From: Nemertoderma westbladi
Taxonomy: Eukaryota > Xenacoelomorpha > Nemertodermatida > Nemertodermatidae
Length of the DNA: 64,000 bases
Direction of reading: 5' to 3'
Assembly (NCBI GenBank): GCA_032718475.1
Contig: JAUCBJ010001490.1
Span: 1 to 64,000, forward strand
The notes under the pieces were generated by a model. The model had not been told where the DNA came from. It saw nothing but the letters and a program-made list of their open reading frames with translations, and ran no database searches. Numbering within the stretch: the first letter of the stretch is position 1; every line of letters begins with the position of its first letter. Both the position numbers and the translations under genes were made by a program. Positions 39,101 to 51,500 of the stretch are shown here, piece after piece.

Positions 39101-42100
39101 GGAAACAAGTTGCAGAGACTTATTGGACTCCTCACACACAGAAACAAGTTTTGGAAACAAGTTGCAGAAACGTGTTGCTGGACTCCCTCACACACAGAAA
39201 CAAGTTGCAGAAACTTGTTGGAATCCTCACCACAGAAACAAGTTTCGGAAACAAGTTACAGAAACGTGTTGCTGGACTCCCTCACACACAGAAACAAGTT
39301 TCGGAAACAAGTTGTAGAAAGTTGTTGGACTCCTCACCACAGAAGCAAGTTTCGGAAACAAGTTGCAGAAACGCGTTGCTGGACTCCCTCACACACAGAA
39401 ACAAGTTTCGGAAACAAGTTGTAGAAACTTGTTGGACTCCTCACCACAGAAACAAGTTTCGGAAACAAGTTGCAGAAACTTGTTGGACTCCTCACCACAG
39501 AAACAAATTTCGGAAACAAGTTGCAGAAACTTGTTGGACTCCTCGCCATAGAAACAAGTTTCGGAAACAAGTTGCAGAAACTTGTTGGACTCTTCATACA
39601 CAGAAACAAGTTTCGGAAACAAGTTGCAGGAACTTGTTGCTGGACTCTTCACACACAAAAACAAGTTTCAGAAACTTGATGCTGGGCTCCTCACACACAG
39701 AAACAAGATTCGGAAACAAGTTGCAGAAACTTGTTGCTGGGCTCCTCACACACAAAACAAGTTTCGGAAACAAGTTGTAGAAACCTGTTGCTGGACTCTT
39801 CCACACAGAAACAAGTTGCAGAAATTTGTTTGATTCCTCGCCACAGAAACAAGTTTCGGAAACAATTTGCAGAAACTTGTTGCTGGACTCCTCACACACA
39901 GAAACGAGTTTCGTAAACAAGTTGCAGGAACTTGTTGGACTCCTCACACACAGAAACAAGTTTCGCAAACAAGTTGCAGGAACTTGTTGGACTCCTCACA
40001 CACAGAAACAAGTTTCGCAAACAAGTTGCAGAAACTTGTTGGACTCCTCACACACAGAAAGAAGTTTCGGAAACAAGTTGCAGGAACTTGTTGGACTCCT
40101 CACACACAGAAACAATTTGCAGAAACTTGTTGCTGGACTCCTCACACACAGAAACAAGTTTCGTAAACAAGTTGCAGGAACTTGTTGGACTCCTCACACA
40201 CAGAAACAAGTTTCGCAAACAAGTTGCAGGAACTTGTTGGACTCCTCACACACAGAAACAAGTTTCGCAAACAAGTTGCAGAAACTTGTTGGACTCCTCA
40301 CACACAGAAAGAAGTTTCGGAAACAAGTTGCAGGAACTTGTTGGACTCCTCACACACAGAAACAATTTGCAGAAACTTGTTGCTGGACTCCTCACACACA
40401 GAAACAAGTTTCGGAAACCAGTTGCAGAAACTTGTTGCTGTTGGACTCCTCACACACAGAAACAATTTGCAGAAACTTGTTGCTGGACTCCTCACACACA
40501 GAAACAAGTTTCGGAAACAAGTTGCAGGAACTTGTTGGACTCCTCACACACAGAAACAATTTGCAGAAACTTGTTGCTGGACTCCTCACACACAGAAACA
40601 AGTTTCGTAAACAAGTTGCAGGAACTTGTTGGACTCCTCACACACAGAAACAAGTTTCGCAAACAAGTTGCAGGAACTTGTTGGACTCCTCACACACAGA
40701 AACAATTTGCAGAAACTTGTTGCTGGACTCCTCACACACAGAAACAAGTTTCGGAAACCAGTTGCAGAAACTTGTTGCTGTTGGACTCCTCACACACAGA
40801 AACAATTTGCAGAAACTTGTTGCTGGACTCCTCACACACAGAAACAAGTTTCGGAAACAAGTTGCAGGAACTTGTTGGACTCCTCACACACAGAAACAAT
40901 TTGCAGAAACTTGTTGCTGGACTCCTCACACACAGAAACGAGTTTCGTAAACAAGTTGCAGGAACTTGTTGGACTCCTCACACACAGAAACAAGTTTCGC
41001 AAACAAGTTGCAGAAACTTGTTGGACTCCTCACACACAGAAACAATTTGCAGAAACTTGTTGCTGGACTCCTCACACACAGAAACAAGTTTCGGAAACCA
41101 GTTGCAGAAACTTGTTGCTGTTGGACTCCTCACACACAGAAACAATTTGCAGAAACTTGTTGCTGGACTCCTCACACACAGAAACAAGTTTCGGAAACAA
41201 GTTGCAGGAACTTGTTGGACTCCTCACACACAGAAACAATTTGCAGAAACTTGTTGCTGGACTCCTCACACACAGAAACAAGTTTCCGAAACCAGTTGCA
41301 GAAACTTGTTGGACTCCTCACACACAGAAACAATTTGCAGAAACTTGTTGCTGGACTCCTCACACACAGAAACAAGTTTCGGAAACCAGTTGCAGAAACT
41401 TGTTGGACTCTTCATACACAGAAACAAGTTTCGGAAACAAGTTGCAGGAACTTGTTGGACTCCTCACACACAGAAACAATTTGCAGAAACTTGTTGCTGG
41501 ACTCCTCACACACAGAAACAACTTTCGGAAACCAGTTGCAGAAACTTGTTGGACTCTTCATACACAGAAACAAGTTTCGGAAACAAGTTGCAGGAACTTG
41601 TTGCTGGACTCTTCACACACAAAAACAAGTTTCAGAAACTTGATGCTGGACTCCTCACACACAGAAACAAGATTCGGAAACAAGTTGCAGAAACGTGTTG
41701 CTGGGCTCCTCACACACAAAACAAGTTTCGGAAACAAGTTGTAGAAACCTGTTGCTGGACTCTTCCACACAGAAACAAGTTGCAGAAATTTGTTTGATTC
41801 CTCGCCACAGAAACAAGTTTCGGAAACAAGTTGCAGCAACTTGTTGCTGGGCTCCTCACACACAAAACAAGTTTCGGAAACAAGTTGTAGAAACTTGTTG
41901 CTGGACTCCTCACCACAGAAACAAGTTTCGGAAACAAGTTGCAGAAACTTGTTGGACTCCTCACACACAGAAACAAGTTGCAGAAACGTGTTGCTGGACT
42001 CCCTCACACACAGAAACAAGTTTCGGAAACAAGTTGCAGAAACTTGTTGGACTCCTCGCCACAGAAAAAAGTTGCAGAAACTTGTTGGACTCCTCACCAC

Positions 42101-44400
42101 AGAAACAAGTTTCAGAAACAAGTTGCAGAAACTTATTGGACTCCTCACACACAGAAACAAGTTTCGCAAACAAGTTGCAGGAACTTGTTGGACTCCTCCC
42201 ACACAGAAACAATTTGCAGAAACTTGTTGCTGGACTCCTCACACACAGAAACAAGTTTCGGAAACCAGTTGCAGAAACTTGTTGCTGTTGGACTCCTCAC
42301 ACACAGAAACAATTTGCAGAAACTTGTTGCTGGACTCCTCACACACAGAAACAAGTTTCGGAAACAAGTTGCAGGAACTTGTTGGACTCCTCACACACAG
42401 AAACAATTTGCAGAAACTTGTTGCTGGACTCCTCACACACAGAAACAAGTTTCCGAAACCAGTTGCAGAAACTTGTTGGACTCCTCACACACAGAAACAA
42501 TTTGCAGAAACTTGTTGCTGGACTCCTCACACACAGAAACAAGTTTCGGAAACCAGTTGCAGAAACTTGTTGGACTCTTCATACACAGAAACAAGTTTCG
42601 GAAACAAGTTGCAGGAACTTGTTGGACTCCTCACACACAGAAACAATTTGCAGAAACTTGTTGCTGGACTCCTCACACACAGAAACAACTTTCGGAAACC
42701 AGTTGCAGAAACTTGTTGGACTCTTCATACACAGAAACAAGTTTCGGAAACAAGTTGCAGGAACTTGTAGCTGGACTCTTCACACACAAAAACAAGTTTC
42801 AGAAACTTGATGCTGGGCTCCTCACACACAGAAACAAGTTTCGGAAACAAGTTTCAGAAACTTGTTGCCGGACTCATCACACACAGAAACAAGATTCGGA
42901 AACAAGTTGCAGAAACGTGTTGCTGGGCTCCTCACACACAAAACAAGTTTCGGAAACAAGTTGTAGAAACCTGTTGCTGGACTCTTCCACACAGAAACAA
43001 GTTGCAGAAATTTGTTTGATTCCTCGCCACAGAAACAAGTTTCGGAAACAAGTTGCAGCAACTTGTTGCTGCAACTTGTTGGACTCTTCATACACAGAAA
43101 CAAGTTTCGGAAACAAGTTGCAGGAACTTGTAGGTGGACTCTTCACACACAAAACAAGTTTCGGAAACAAGTTGTAGAAACTTGTTGCTGGACTCCTCAC
43201 CACAGAAACAAGTTTCGGAAACAAGTTGCAGAAACTTGTTGGACTCCTCACACACAGAAACAAGTTGCAGAAACGTGTTGCTGGACTCCCTCACACACAG
43301 AAACAAGTTTCGGAAACAAGTTGCAGAAACTTGTTGGACTCCTCACACACAGAAACAAGTTTCGGAAACAAGTTGCAGAAACTTGTTGGACTCCTTGCCA
43401 CAGAAAAAAGTTGCAGAAACTTGTTGGACTCCTCACCACAGAAACAAGTTTCGGAAACAAGTTGCAGAAACTTATTGGACTCCTCACACACAGAAACAAG
43501 TTGCAGAAACGTGTTGCAGGACTCCCTCACACACAGAAACAAGTTTCGGAAACAAGTTGCAGAAACTTGTTGGACTCCTCACCACAGAAACAAATTGCAG
43601 AAACTTGTTGGACTCCTCGCCATTGAAACAAGTTTCGGAAACAAGTTGCAGAAACTTGTTGGACTCCTCGCCATAGAAACAAGTTTCGGAAACAAGTTGC
43701 AGAAACTTGTTGGACTCCTCACCACAGAAACAAGTTTCGGAAACAAGTTGCAGAAACTTGTTGGACTCCTCACCACAGAAACAAGTTTCGGAAACAAGTT
43801 GCAGAAACTTGTTGGACTCCTCGCCATAGAAACAAGTTTCGGAAACAAGTTGCAGAAACTTGTTGGACTCCTCACACACAGAAACAAGTTTCGGAAACAA
43901 GTTGCAGAAACTTGTTGGACTCCTCACCACAGAAACAAGTTTCGGAAACAAGTTGCAGAGACTTATTGGACTCCTCACACACAGAAACAAGTTTTGGAAA
44001 CAAGTTGCAGAAACGTGTTGCTGGACTCCCTCACACACAGAAACAAGTTGCAGAAACTTGTTGGAATCCTCACCACAGAAACAAGTTTCGGAAACAAGTT
44101 ACAGAAACGTGTTGCTGGACTCCCTCACACACAGAAACAAGTTTCGGAAACAAGTTGTAGAAAGTTGTTGGACTCCTCACCACAGAAACAAGTTTCGGAA
44201 ACAAGTTGCAGAAACGCGTTGCTGGACTCCCTCACACACAGAAACAAGTTTCGGAAACAAGTTGTAGAAACTTGTTGGACTCCTCACCACAGAAACAAGT
44301 TTCGGAAACAAGTTGCAGAAACTTGTTGGACTCCTCACCACAGAAACAAATTTCGGAAACAAGTTGCAGAAACTTGTTGGACTCCTCGCCATAGAAACAA
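36120..44400. repeat. 4,843-bp higher-order duplication in the minisatellite
   Basis: The order of unit variants from about 36120 to 39550 is repeated almost exactly at about 40960 to 44400. The same distinctive junctions occur at 36852/41695, 38383/43226 and 39017/43860, always 4,843 bp apart. A shorter block near 35300-35600 recurs at about 39600-39900 with an offset of 4,299 bp. Confidence 0.85.
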
Positions 44401-44487
44401 GTTTCGGAAACAAGTTGCAGAAACTTGTTGGACTCCTCACACACAGAAACAAGTTTCGGAAACAAGTTGCAGAAACTTGTTGGACTC

Positions 44488-44492
44488 CTCAC
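44488..44492. repeat. Target-site duplication, left copy (CTCAC)
   Basis: CTCAC directly before the TG of the 5' LTR. The same five bases follow the 3' LTR at 59437-59441. Five-base duplications are typical of BEL/Pao integrases. Confidence 0.9.
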
Positions 44493-45015
44493 TGTTAGCT
44501 TATTCAATCCCGCCAACACCCCATAAAGTTATAAGCCGATAAGCAATATTGGGAGCCACGAGATTGGGCAATTAACCAACTCGTGCCATCCCAATGAGAG
44601 TGGGAAGGAAGCACACAATAGAGGGTCAGGGGCCAAACCCCTAACCCAGAGAACACAGGTGGAGTGAACGGGAATACTCCACGGGGCGCCAACAAGGGTA
44701 TTAACCAATCAGAGGGGGGGAATGGCATCGATTGAGTAGCAGTAAGGCCACCGTGCAATATAACCAATAACCTATTAATCAGTGATTCAGTTATCTCAGT
44801 GTAGCAGTGCTAGCGTAGGTTGGTAGTCAATTAGTTTAGTTAGGGGATCACGGGACTTTAGTTACCGTATCCCGCCTTGTACACATTATATCTATATCTA
44901 TATCCTATGCCCTATTATTATTATACACCGAACTTCAGAACTCAGTTACTTTATTTCACCCTTATACACGGCGGGGACGCGTGGACTAAATTACCACATC
45001 GGATAAATCGGCACA
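44493..45015 (+). repeat. 5' LTR (523 bp)
   Basis: Starts TGTTAGCTTATTC and ends GGCACA. TATAAG occurs at LTR position 38-43 and may be the core promoter. Compared with the 3' LTR it lacks 19 bp near its end, which removes the GGGATCC-CTCCT-GGATCCC hairpin, and it has A where the 3' LTR has G in GGCCRCCG (44750 region). Confidence 0.95.
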
Positions 45016-45095
45016 GTAACTAAATCCGAGCTGCCGCCCCAGTTAAACTCTAAGAACTACACTGCTAGCTAGCCGAACTCCACCGACCAGACGAG
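45016..45095 (+). other. Leader between 5' LTR and gag
   Basis: About 80 bp starting GTAACTAAATCCGAGC. No TGG-starting primer-binding site of usual length is visible at the LTR edge. The first nine bases (GTAACTAAA) recur after the internal partial LTR. Confidence 0.6.
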
Positions 45096-46718
45096 ATGAG
45101 TGAATCGGGCGAGACACCGACGCGGACCCCGGACGAAGATCAAACGATCCGCGAGGCCGCGACCAAGCGATACAGGCCCACGACGCCGGAGCCATCGATA
45201 ACGGGCGAACCGGAAGTCCAGAACGAGGAGAGTCTGGAACCCGAAGTCGAGCCAAGAGAGAAAGGGAGCGAGATGGAGGGAGATGGAGACGAGTCGACAC
45301 GGGACGGAGAACGGCGCGCCGATGTCGCCGGCCAGCTACCGGCCGAGGGCGACGAGCGGCCCACCGAAACGGCGACGGTGGGGCCGACGGTGCGACGCCG
45401 GACGCGAAGAGATGGAGGAGAGATCGGTACCGATGTCGCCGGCCAGCTACAGGCCGAGGGCGACGGACGGCCCACCGGAACGGCGACGGTGGAGCCGCCG
45501 GTACGACGTCGAACCCGGAGGGACGGAGGAGAGGTCGGCGACGAGGATGTCGGGGTTTCAGAGCGACTTCGACGGGCCTACAACGCGACCCGGAAGCTGA
45601 TGAAGGACGCCAAGAAGGAAGGGGCGAAGGTAGACGAGGTGAGACTGAGAAAGCGACTAGGTGAGTCGGATAGACACTTTAATTATCTAATACGTTTTGG
45701 GCAGAGAGAACTAGCCGAAACGAGAGCACATGAGATTGCCGGGGAACTGTTTGAACTATGGGAATGTGGGAGTGTGGAACCTAGCGTAGCGTCAGTGTAC
45801 ATAGGGCCATACTTGGTCGATGCCTGGGGAGTAAAACCAGTAGGTTGGAGGGGACTCGAAGGGGGCGAATCCGAGGTTAACCCCGAGGATTCGGCCTCGT
45901 CGGTCGGAGAAAGCTCCGGGAAGCAGGGGAAAGTCAGTAGGTCGGGAAGGCGGGGGAAATCCGTCGTAACCGATAAGTCTGTTACATCCTCCGCGAAAGA
46001 AAGAGCGGTGAGAGAAATAGGTGCCGCATACCGTCTCAGCATGGCAGAGCAAGGTCATAGAGAAATGAAGGAACGGCTAGAGGAAGGGAGAGTGCGGTTA
46101 GAGAGGGAAACGGCATTGCTTAAAGAAACCGGAGAGAGGGCCGAAAGGGCTTTGAAAAGCCTAAGGGAGTATGATGAGATAGAGGAAAGGGAGTGTAGGG
46201 AGCGTGAGGCAAGGGAGGAAAGGGAACGCAAGGAGCGTGAGGCGGAACGCAAGGAGCGTGAGGCGAGAGAGGAAAGGGAACGCAAGGAGCGTGAGGCAAG
46301 GGAGGAAAGGGAACGCAAGGAGCGTGAGGCGGAACGCAAGGAGCGTGAGGCAAGGGAGGAAAAGGAATGCAAAGAGCGCGAAGTGAGACGAAGGGAGAGC
46401 ATTAAGAGTGCTGCAGAGTCGGCCATCAGGGACATCCAGGAGCGTGAGAGGAGAATGGCAGAGACTGAAAAAGAGCGCAAGGAATTAGAGAGACGGCAGA
46501 GTGAGTTTGCGGGAGATAAGATTAGACGGGCACACGAGCTGCAACTGGTGCGAGCGTCGCCGTCTGAAAGCGGGGCCGGCTCGAGTATTTTTAGGGAGCC
46601 GGGGGCCGTAGATACATTTATTAATACCCCACTGACAGGGACCGCACGACAGACTCAAGACTGGTGCGACCGTACGGGCGGGGGGGGGGGGGGGGTAATA
46701 ATAATAATGGTACAGTAG
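45096..46718 (+). CDS. Retroelement gag N-terminal region
   Basis: A 540-residue frame from ATG 45096. Residues 1-150 are acidic and disordered, with a duplicated segment of about 35 residues (VAGQLPAEGDERPTETATV, VAGQLQAEGDGRPTGTATV). Residues 155-230 are basic and helical (SERLRRAYNATRKLMKDAKK), in the position of the N-terminal helical part of BEL gag proteins. Residues 330-480 form a long charged coiled coil with KEREAREERER-type repeats. The frame runs into a 16-G run at 46680-46695 and stops at 46718. The -/+ frame that continues the same Asn-rich style of protein is in another register. Function is inferred as capsid assembly from position; I recognise no named domain. The G run is either a slippage site or a sequence error. 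Confidence 0.7.
   Translation: MSESGETPTRTPDEDQTIREAATKRYRPTTPEPSITGEPEVQNEESLEPEVEPREKGSEMEGDGDESTRDGERRADVAGQLPAEGDERPTETATVGPTVRRRTRRDGGEIGTDVAGQLQAEGDGRPTGTATVEPPVRRRTRRDGGEVGDEDVGVSERLRRAYNATRKLMKDAKKEGAKVDEVRLRKRLGESDRHFNYLIRFGQRELAETRAHEIAGELFELWECGSVEPSVASVYIGPYLVDAWGVKPVGWRGLEGGESEVNPEDSASSVGESSGKQGKVSRSGRRGKSVVTDKSVTSSAKERAVREIGAAYRLSMAEQGHREMKERLEEGRVRLERETALLKETGERAERALKSLREYDEIEERECREREAREERERKEREAERKEREAREERERKEREAREERERKEREAERKEREAREEKECKEREVRRRESIKSAAESAIRDIQERERRMAETEKERKELERRQSEFAGDKIRRAHELQLVRASPSESGAGSSIFREPGAVDTFINTPLTGTARQTQDWCDRTGGGGGGVIIIMVQ
46680..46695 (+). other. 16-G run at a gag frame change
   Basis: Sixteen consecutive G within coding sequence, exactly where the open frame has to change. 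Similar runs lie at 47410-47420 (11 G), 47457-47469 (13 G) and 48395-48407 (13 G). Confidence 0.85.
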
Positions 46719-47978
46719 ACGTTGTTGATATTGATAATACCGTATGGGACAACACTAATCAAACCTTTATTACAGGGAATGCTTTACATAGTGGTAGTAA
46801 TTTAAATTTAAATCAGAACGCCCCTAGTATTAATGTAGGAAATAATTCTGATATTAATGTAGCTACGCAAAATAATTCAAATAATCAAAATAATAACCCA
46901 GATTCGAATCTACAAAATAATTTAAATAACGCAATTACGCAAAATAATTAGAATAATTTAAATAATGACCTATGCCCGAATTTACAAAATAATTCAGATA
47001 ACGTAGTCGTGCAAAATAATACAAATAACTTTGTTCCAAACGAGCAAAATAATTCCGTTTCCAATATGGGTGCTATTAATGTAAACACGTCGGGCCTACA
47101 TAACCAGGGAGCAGAGGGCCTGGTAGGCCACGTAGTTAGTAGACAGGGAGCAGAGGGCCTGGTAGGCCACGTAGTTAGTAGACAGGGAGCAGAGGGCCTG
47201 GTAGGCCACGTAGTTGGTAGGCAGGGAGTAGAGGGCCTGGTAGGCCATGTAGTTGGTAGGCAGGGAGTAGAGGGCCTGGTAGGCCACGCAATAGCAGAGG
47301 GAGAGGCGGGGGTGAATGGACCCGACCGCAGTAGGGTTGATGTGTCGACTAGAGAGGTATATAATAGCGGGGAGAGAGGTAGCGAAGTTAGACGTAGCGA
47401 GTGGGGGGAGGGGGGGGGGGCTACGAGGACCCCACAACAGAGAGTTAGCGGCGAGAGGGGGGGGGGGGGCAGGGAGTGTCCCACAGCCGTCAGCGGATAA
47501 TGCGAGGGCCGAAATAGGTAAACCGCAACGACCGGCGACGGAAAGTAATAGGGGGATCGCGAGTATCCCCAGCGGCGTGCGACCGAGCAGAGAGAGACAG
47601 GTTGATGTCGCGAGAGGGCGGACGAAGCGTCGAGCCCGATCAGAGGAGGGAAGAAGAACAGTGGGGTTTAACCGGGAGGTCGACGAGAGATCTCGCGAGC
47701 GGGAATATTCCACTGATAGGAGAAGAAAGGAAGACAGTAGTAGAAGTATCGCCGCAAACGATAGAAGAGTGAGAATGGATAGCGAGCCGTCGGTGGTCGA
47801 GATGAGAACGGAGAGTCAGTGGGGTCGGACTCCGGGAGATTGCCGTCGCCCCGGAGGGATGCGACCCGGTGAGATGCATTACACGCCGAGAGAGGGGTAC
47901 ATGATGTACCGGTACGAAGATGAGAACAATAGAGGGTCAGGGGCCAAACCCCTAACCCAGAGAACACAGGTGGAGTGA
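46719..47978 (+). pseudogene. Continuation of gag across frame changes and one TAG
   Basis: After the 16-G run coding-like sequence continues in frame 2: an Asn/Gln-rich segment to a TAG at 46949-46951, then in the same frame a further Asn-rich stretch and five 13-residue repeats (QGAEGLVGHVVSR type, 47105-47299). Two more G runs follow (11 G at 47410-47420; 13 G at 47457-47469), and coding-like sequence moves to frame 3, ending in a basic, Arg-rich region whose open frame closes at 47978 inside the partial LTR. These pieces look like one protein broken by homopolymer length changes and a single stop. They could be translated by slippage and read-through, be dead, or reflect assembly error. 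Confidence 0.6.
47105..47299 (+). repeat. 39-bp coding repeats in gag
   Basis: Five units of 39 bp, each encoding 13 residues (QGAEGLVGHVVSR and QGVEGLVGHVVGR). The first four are nearly identical and the fifth is degenerate. Confidence 0.9.
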
Positions 47979-48344
47979 ACGGGAATACTCCACGGGGCGC
48001 CAACAAGGGTATTAACCAATCAGAGGGGGGAATGGCATCGATTGAGTAGCAGTAAGGCCACCGTGCAATATAACCAATAACCTATTAATCAGTGATTCAG
48101 TTATCTCAGTGTAGCAGTGCTAGCGTAGGTTGGTAGTCAATTAGTTTAGTTAGGGGATCACGGGACTTTAGTTACCGTATCCCGCCTTGTACACATTATA
48201 TCTATATCTATATCCTATGCCCTATTATTATTATACACCGAACTTCAGAACTCAGTTACTTTATTTCACCCTTATACACGGCGGGGACGCGTGGACTAAA
48301 TTACCACATCGGATAAATCGGGATCCCTCCTGGATCCCGTCACA
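47926..48344 (+). repeat. Partial LTR copy embedded in gag (LTR nt 123-542)
   Basis: Starting at ACAATAGAGGGTCAGG, this copies the LTR from its nucleotide 123 to its last base, including the hairpin missing from the 5' LTR. It differs by one G in a G run. GTAACTAAA, the first nine leader bases, follows. It lacks the first 122 bp of the LTR, so it has the content expected of R-U5-leader, the 5' end of an element RNA. After it come ACGTTTT and ten A (48361-48370), then CAGTACGAAGGTGA, which resembles GGTACGAAGATGA at 47911-47923 just before the copy. Confidence 0.92.
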
Positions 48345-48507
48345 GTAACTAAAACGTTTTAAAAAAAAAACAGTACGAAGGTGAAGGCAGTAGAGGGGGG
48401 GGGGGGGTCGAAGAGAAACTTTCCGACGGAATACACCTATCGATCGAGACTACGGTAGCCGCGGGGAGGATTATTCGAGAAGAATAAACTTCGATCCCGA
48501 GCAACAC
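48345..48507 (+). other. Junction and upstream gag coding remnant
   Basis: Contains the A10 tract (48361-48370), coding-like sequence in frame 2 (QYEGEGSRGG from 48371), a 13-G run (48395-48407) and then coding-like sequence in the frame of the large gag-pol (DYGSRGEDYSRRINF before ATG 48508). The gag protein therefore seems to have begun well upstream of 48508. Confidence 0.6.
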
Positions 48508-51500
48508 ATGCAGACTGTAGGGCATACTGTAGGTCTTACTGCACATACCGTAGGCCACACTGAGAGAGGCAATGTAGGCGATAGGATAGCGCGGACGACG
48601 GAATTAAACCCGGAAGTCGCGGAATACGTACCGGCGAGTAGGCCAGAAGCTGATAGGCCTATACCGGTACCAACACAGCAGTATGACTACAGCATGCAGG
48701 GACATAACATATACCCAGGGGAGGGGGGAATTATTGCGGATAGGTGCATGGGCCCCAACATATTAACATCAACCCCATTACCAAACATACCGGTGGGGGG
48801 GGGACAGGGTGACATTCCCCCATCACAATATCAACAATATACCCCGATGGTAGCAAGAACAACGAGACCCCTGGACGAAAACAGATCGTGTGACACAGAT
48901 ATATGGAGGGGGCCGCTACCCCCAATGACATACCCAAGCCAGAGAAGGTCAAGAAGTAGGACAGACGGAACGCACCAAACAGGGGAAACTATACAGCACC
49001 CGTCGAATCCATTGGAAGCGCAGGCGATAGGGATGGCCACGTTGATCGATGCTTTGAAAACGAGGATCGAGTTACCACCCGTGGAACCATTCAAGTTCGA
49101 CGGGAGTAGGCCGGAAGAATATTTACAATTTCGGCGAATGTATAGTAACGAAATACTAACAAAAAACTTGACGCAGGCGGAGTGCCTAAAGTATCTACAA
49201 GTGTACACGGGAGGCCCAGCATACGATATCGTGAGGCAATATCAGGGAATAGAGGGCGGCTTCACGACAGCATGGCGGGCACTGGATAGGGAATACGGGC
49301 ACCCGGCCAAGATCATCAGGCAGACGCTGAGAGGCATAACATCGGGTGGCCTACAGGATAACCCCGTTAGCATCAAGGCGTTTGCTAACAAAGTCGAAAA
49401 GGCGCTAATCGTGCTGAAGACGCTAGACGCGCCGTACGAGCTCAACGCGTCCAACAACATCACCACGATAGCGCAGGCACTACCGAACTGGCTGCGCAAC
49501 AAGTGGAGGAAGATCGCTTTCTCCACTCGAGACAAGAAGGGTGCGGATGCGGAACCGGGTTTAGAAGAAATGTCAAACTTCTTAAATTACGAGGCTGAAC
49601 TAATAACGGACCCAGTCTATAGTGAAGATAGCCTGGGAAAGGGACCAAAGACAGATCACTACAGGCCGAAACCAGAGCACAATACATCAAACGCATTGCC
49701 GAGACTCAGGCAATCATTGCCATACGCAGCGACCCAGGGGACTGCAAGTCCACAGGCAAACGAAGACAAGACTACATCATGGAACGGACAGGGGAACAAT
49801 AACAACATGAATAAACATAACCCCAGTACGTCCAGTAGGCCAAATCCAGTCAATAAGAATAGTAGGGACTTTGGTACGAATATAACTGCGATACGCAATG
49901 CATTGTATAAAGAGGGCTACGACCCAAAGAGCAAATGCCAGTTACACGCAAATGCACTTCATAAAACCATGAACTGCAGGTACTGGCAGGCGCTACCGAG
50001 GCAAGACCAGATAGATTACGCGTCGAGCAATAAAATCTGCTCGCGATGTGTGAAGAGTGGACACAAGGCCAGGGAATGCCAAGAGAAGCCGGTCAAGTTT
50101 GGCCAAAGGAGAGGCCAAACGATGGCAACGAGCACGGTAGGGGCGAAGAAGAGAGGCACGGTGTTACTTGGAGTAGTACCGGTGCGAGTGATCGGGGAAG
50201 GCAATCGATCAGTAACAACACTAATGCTGGTTGATAGTGGAGCTGCCTTCACATTAGTCGAGGAATGGGTAGCCGAAGAAATAGGATTGAGAACAAGGCC
50301 AAGCAAAATGGCGGTAACAACCATCTCTAGCAAAGATGAGATCCTAGAGATGAGGACAGGACGGTGCGCAATTGCAGCAGTGGCACCAGGATGCGATTAT
50401 GGGGCAACCATCGACCCCATCCAAGTAATAGAGTCAATTAACATCAATGCCAGGCGGCCAACCAACATCGAGGTCGAGCAATACAAATTCCTGGACGACA
50501 TTGACTTCTCGATCCCAGACGTGGACGTTAGGAAGGTATCCATCATAGTAGGAATGGACTGCCCGACGGCCCACGAAAGAATGCAAACGGTCTTCGGCGA
50601 AGACAAGCAGAGCAACCCGGTGGCCATATTAACACCATTCGGGTGGACGCTGAGTGGTCCAATAAAGAGCAAGATACCATTTAGGATGTCGGAGACATCA
50701 GGATGCATGTTCGCGGGAACAATGCAGGAAATGGGCGATGAGGGAGCAGAGGAGCAGCTTAAAAGACTCCTCAGGCAAGATTTCGAGGGACTGAAAGAAA
50801 CCGGGGTTGGGACCTCGGTGGAAGACAAGCAGGCTCTACAAAGCGTGGAGGGATCAATGACATGCGATGAGGGACGGTATACTATAGGAATGGTATGGAA
50901 ACTACCGAAGATACCGTTACCCGACAATAGGGGGATGGTACTCACGAGACTCCGCAAACTGAAACAAACACTAAAACGGAGCCCCGAGAAGAATGAGTAC
51001 ATCCACAGGACGATTAAGAAGTACGTCGAGAAAGGATGGGCCGTGGAGTTACCGGTCGACGAGCCGAACACGGATAGAACATATTACCTGCCACTGCACG
51101 TGGCTTTAGATCCAAAGAAAGGTAAACTAAGGATGGTAGTCGACGCATCGGCGAAGACCGACGGAAAATGCTTAAATGATTACCTGTTGGAAGGCCCAAA
51201 TATTTACAATTCGGGCATAGAGGTGTTACTTAGATTTCGAAATGGGAAACACGCCTTCACGTGTGACATAGAAGGCATGTTCAACCAGGTCTGTGTAACG
51301 GAAGAAGACAGTGACAGTCAACGCTTCTTATGGTATAACGGCGAAGAAGAACCGCCGGTAATACCAGCGTATAAGATGGTAGTACAAAACATGGGGGCCA
51401 AGTCGTCCTCATTTACGACGACTATGGCAGTGAGAGACACGGTAAAGGGCAAGGAAGATAGATACAGCAGTAGGGCCGTCGATATGATCCGACGCGGCTT

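Larger units (their letters stand above)
32582..44492. repeat. 51/52-bp inverted-repeat-rich minisatellite, left part
   Basis: The usual unit is 52 bp: GGACTCCTCACACACAGAAA, CAAGTTTCGGAAACAAGTTG, then CAGAAACTTGTT. Variants are 51 bp (CTCACCACAG or CTCGCCATAG) or add GCT (TTGTTGCTGGACTC). Each unit contains ACAAGTTTC and GAAACTTGT in opposite orientation, so single strands can fold. The array begins with AGGTCCCCTTCACACGGAGC at 32582, which looks like the terminal inverted repeat of a DNA transposon, followed by slightly diverged units. The array may have grown out of such a transposon end. Because 51 and 52 bp units without stops rotate through all frames, very long open frames appear on both strands; these are not genes. 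The array continues after the retroelement at 59437. Confidence 0.93.
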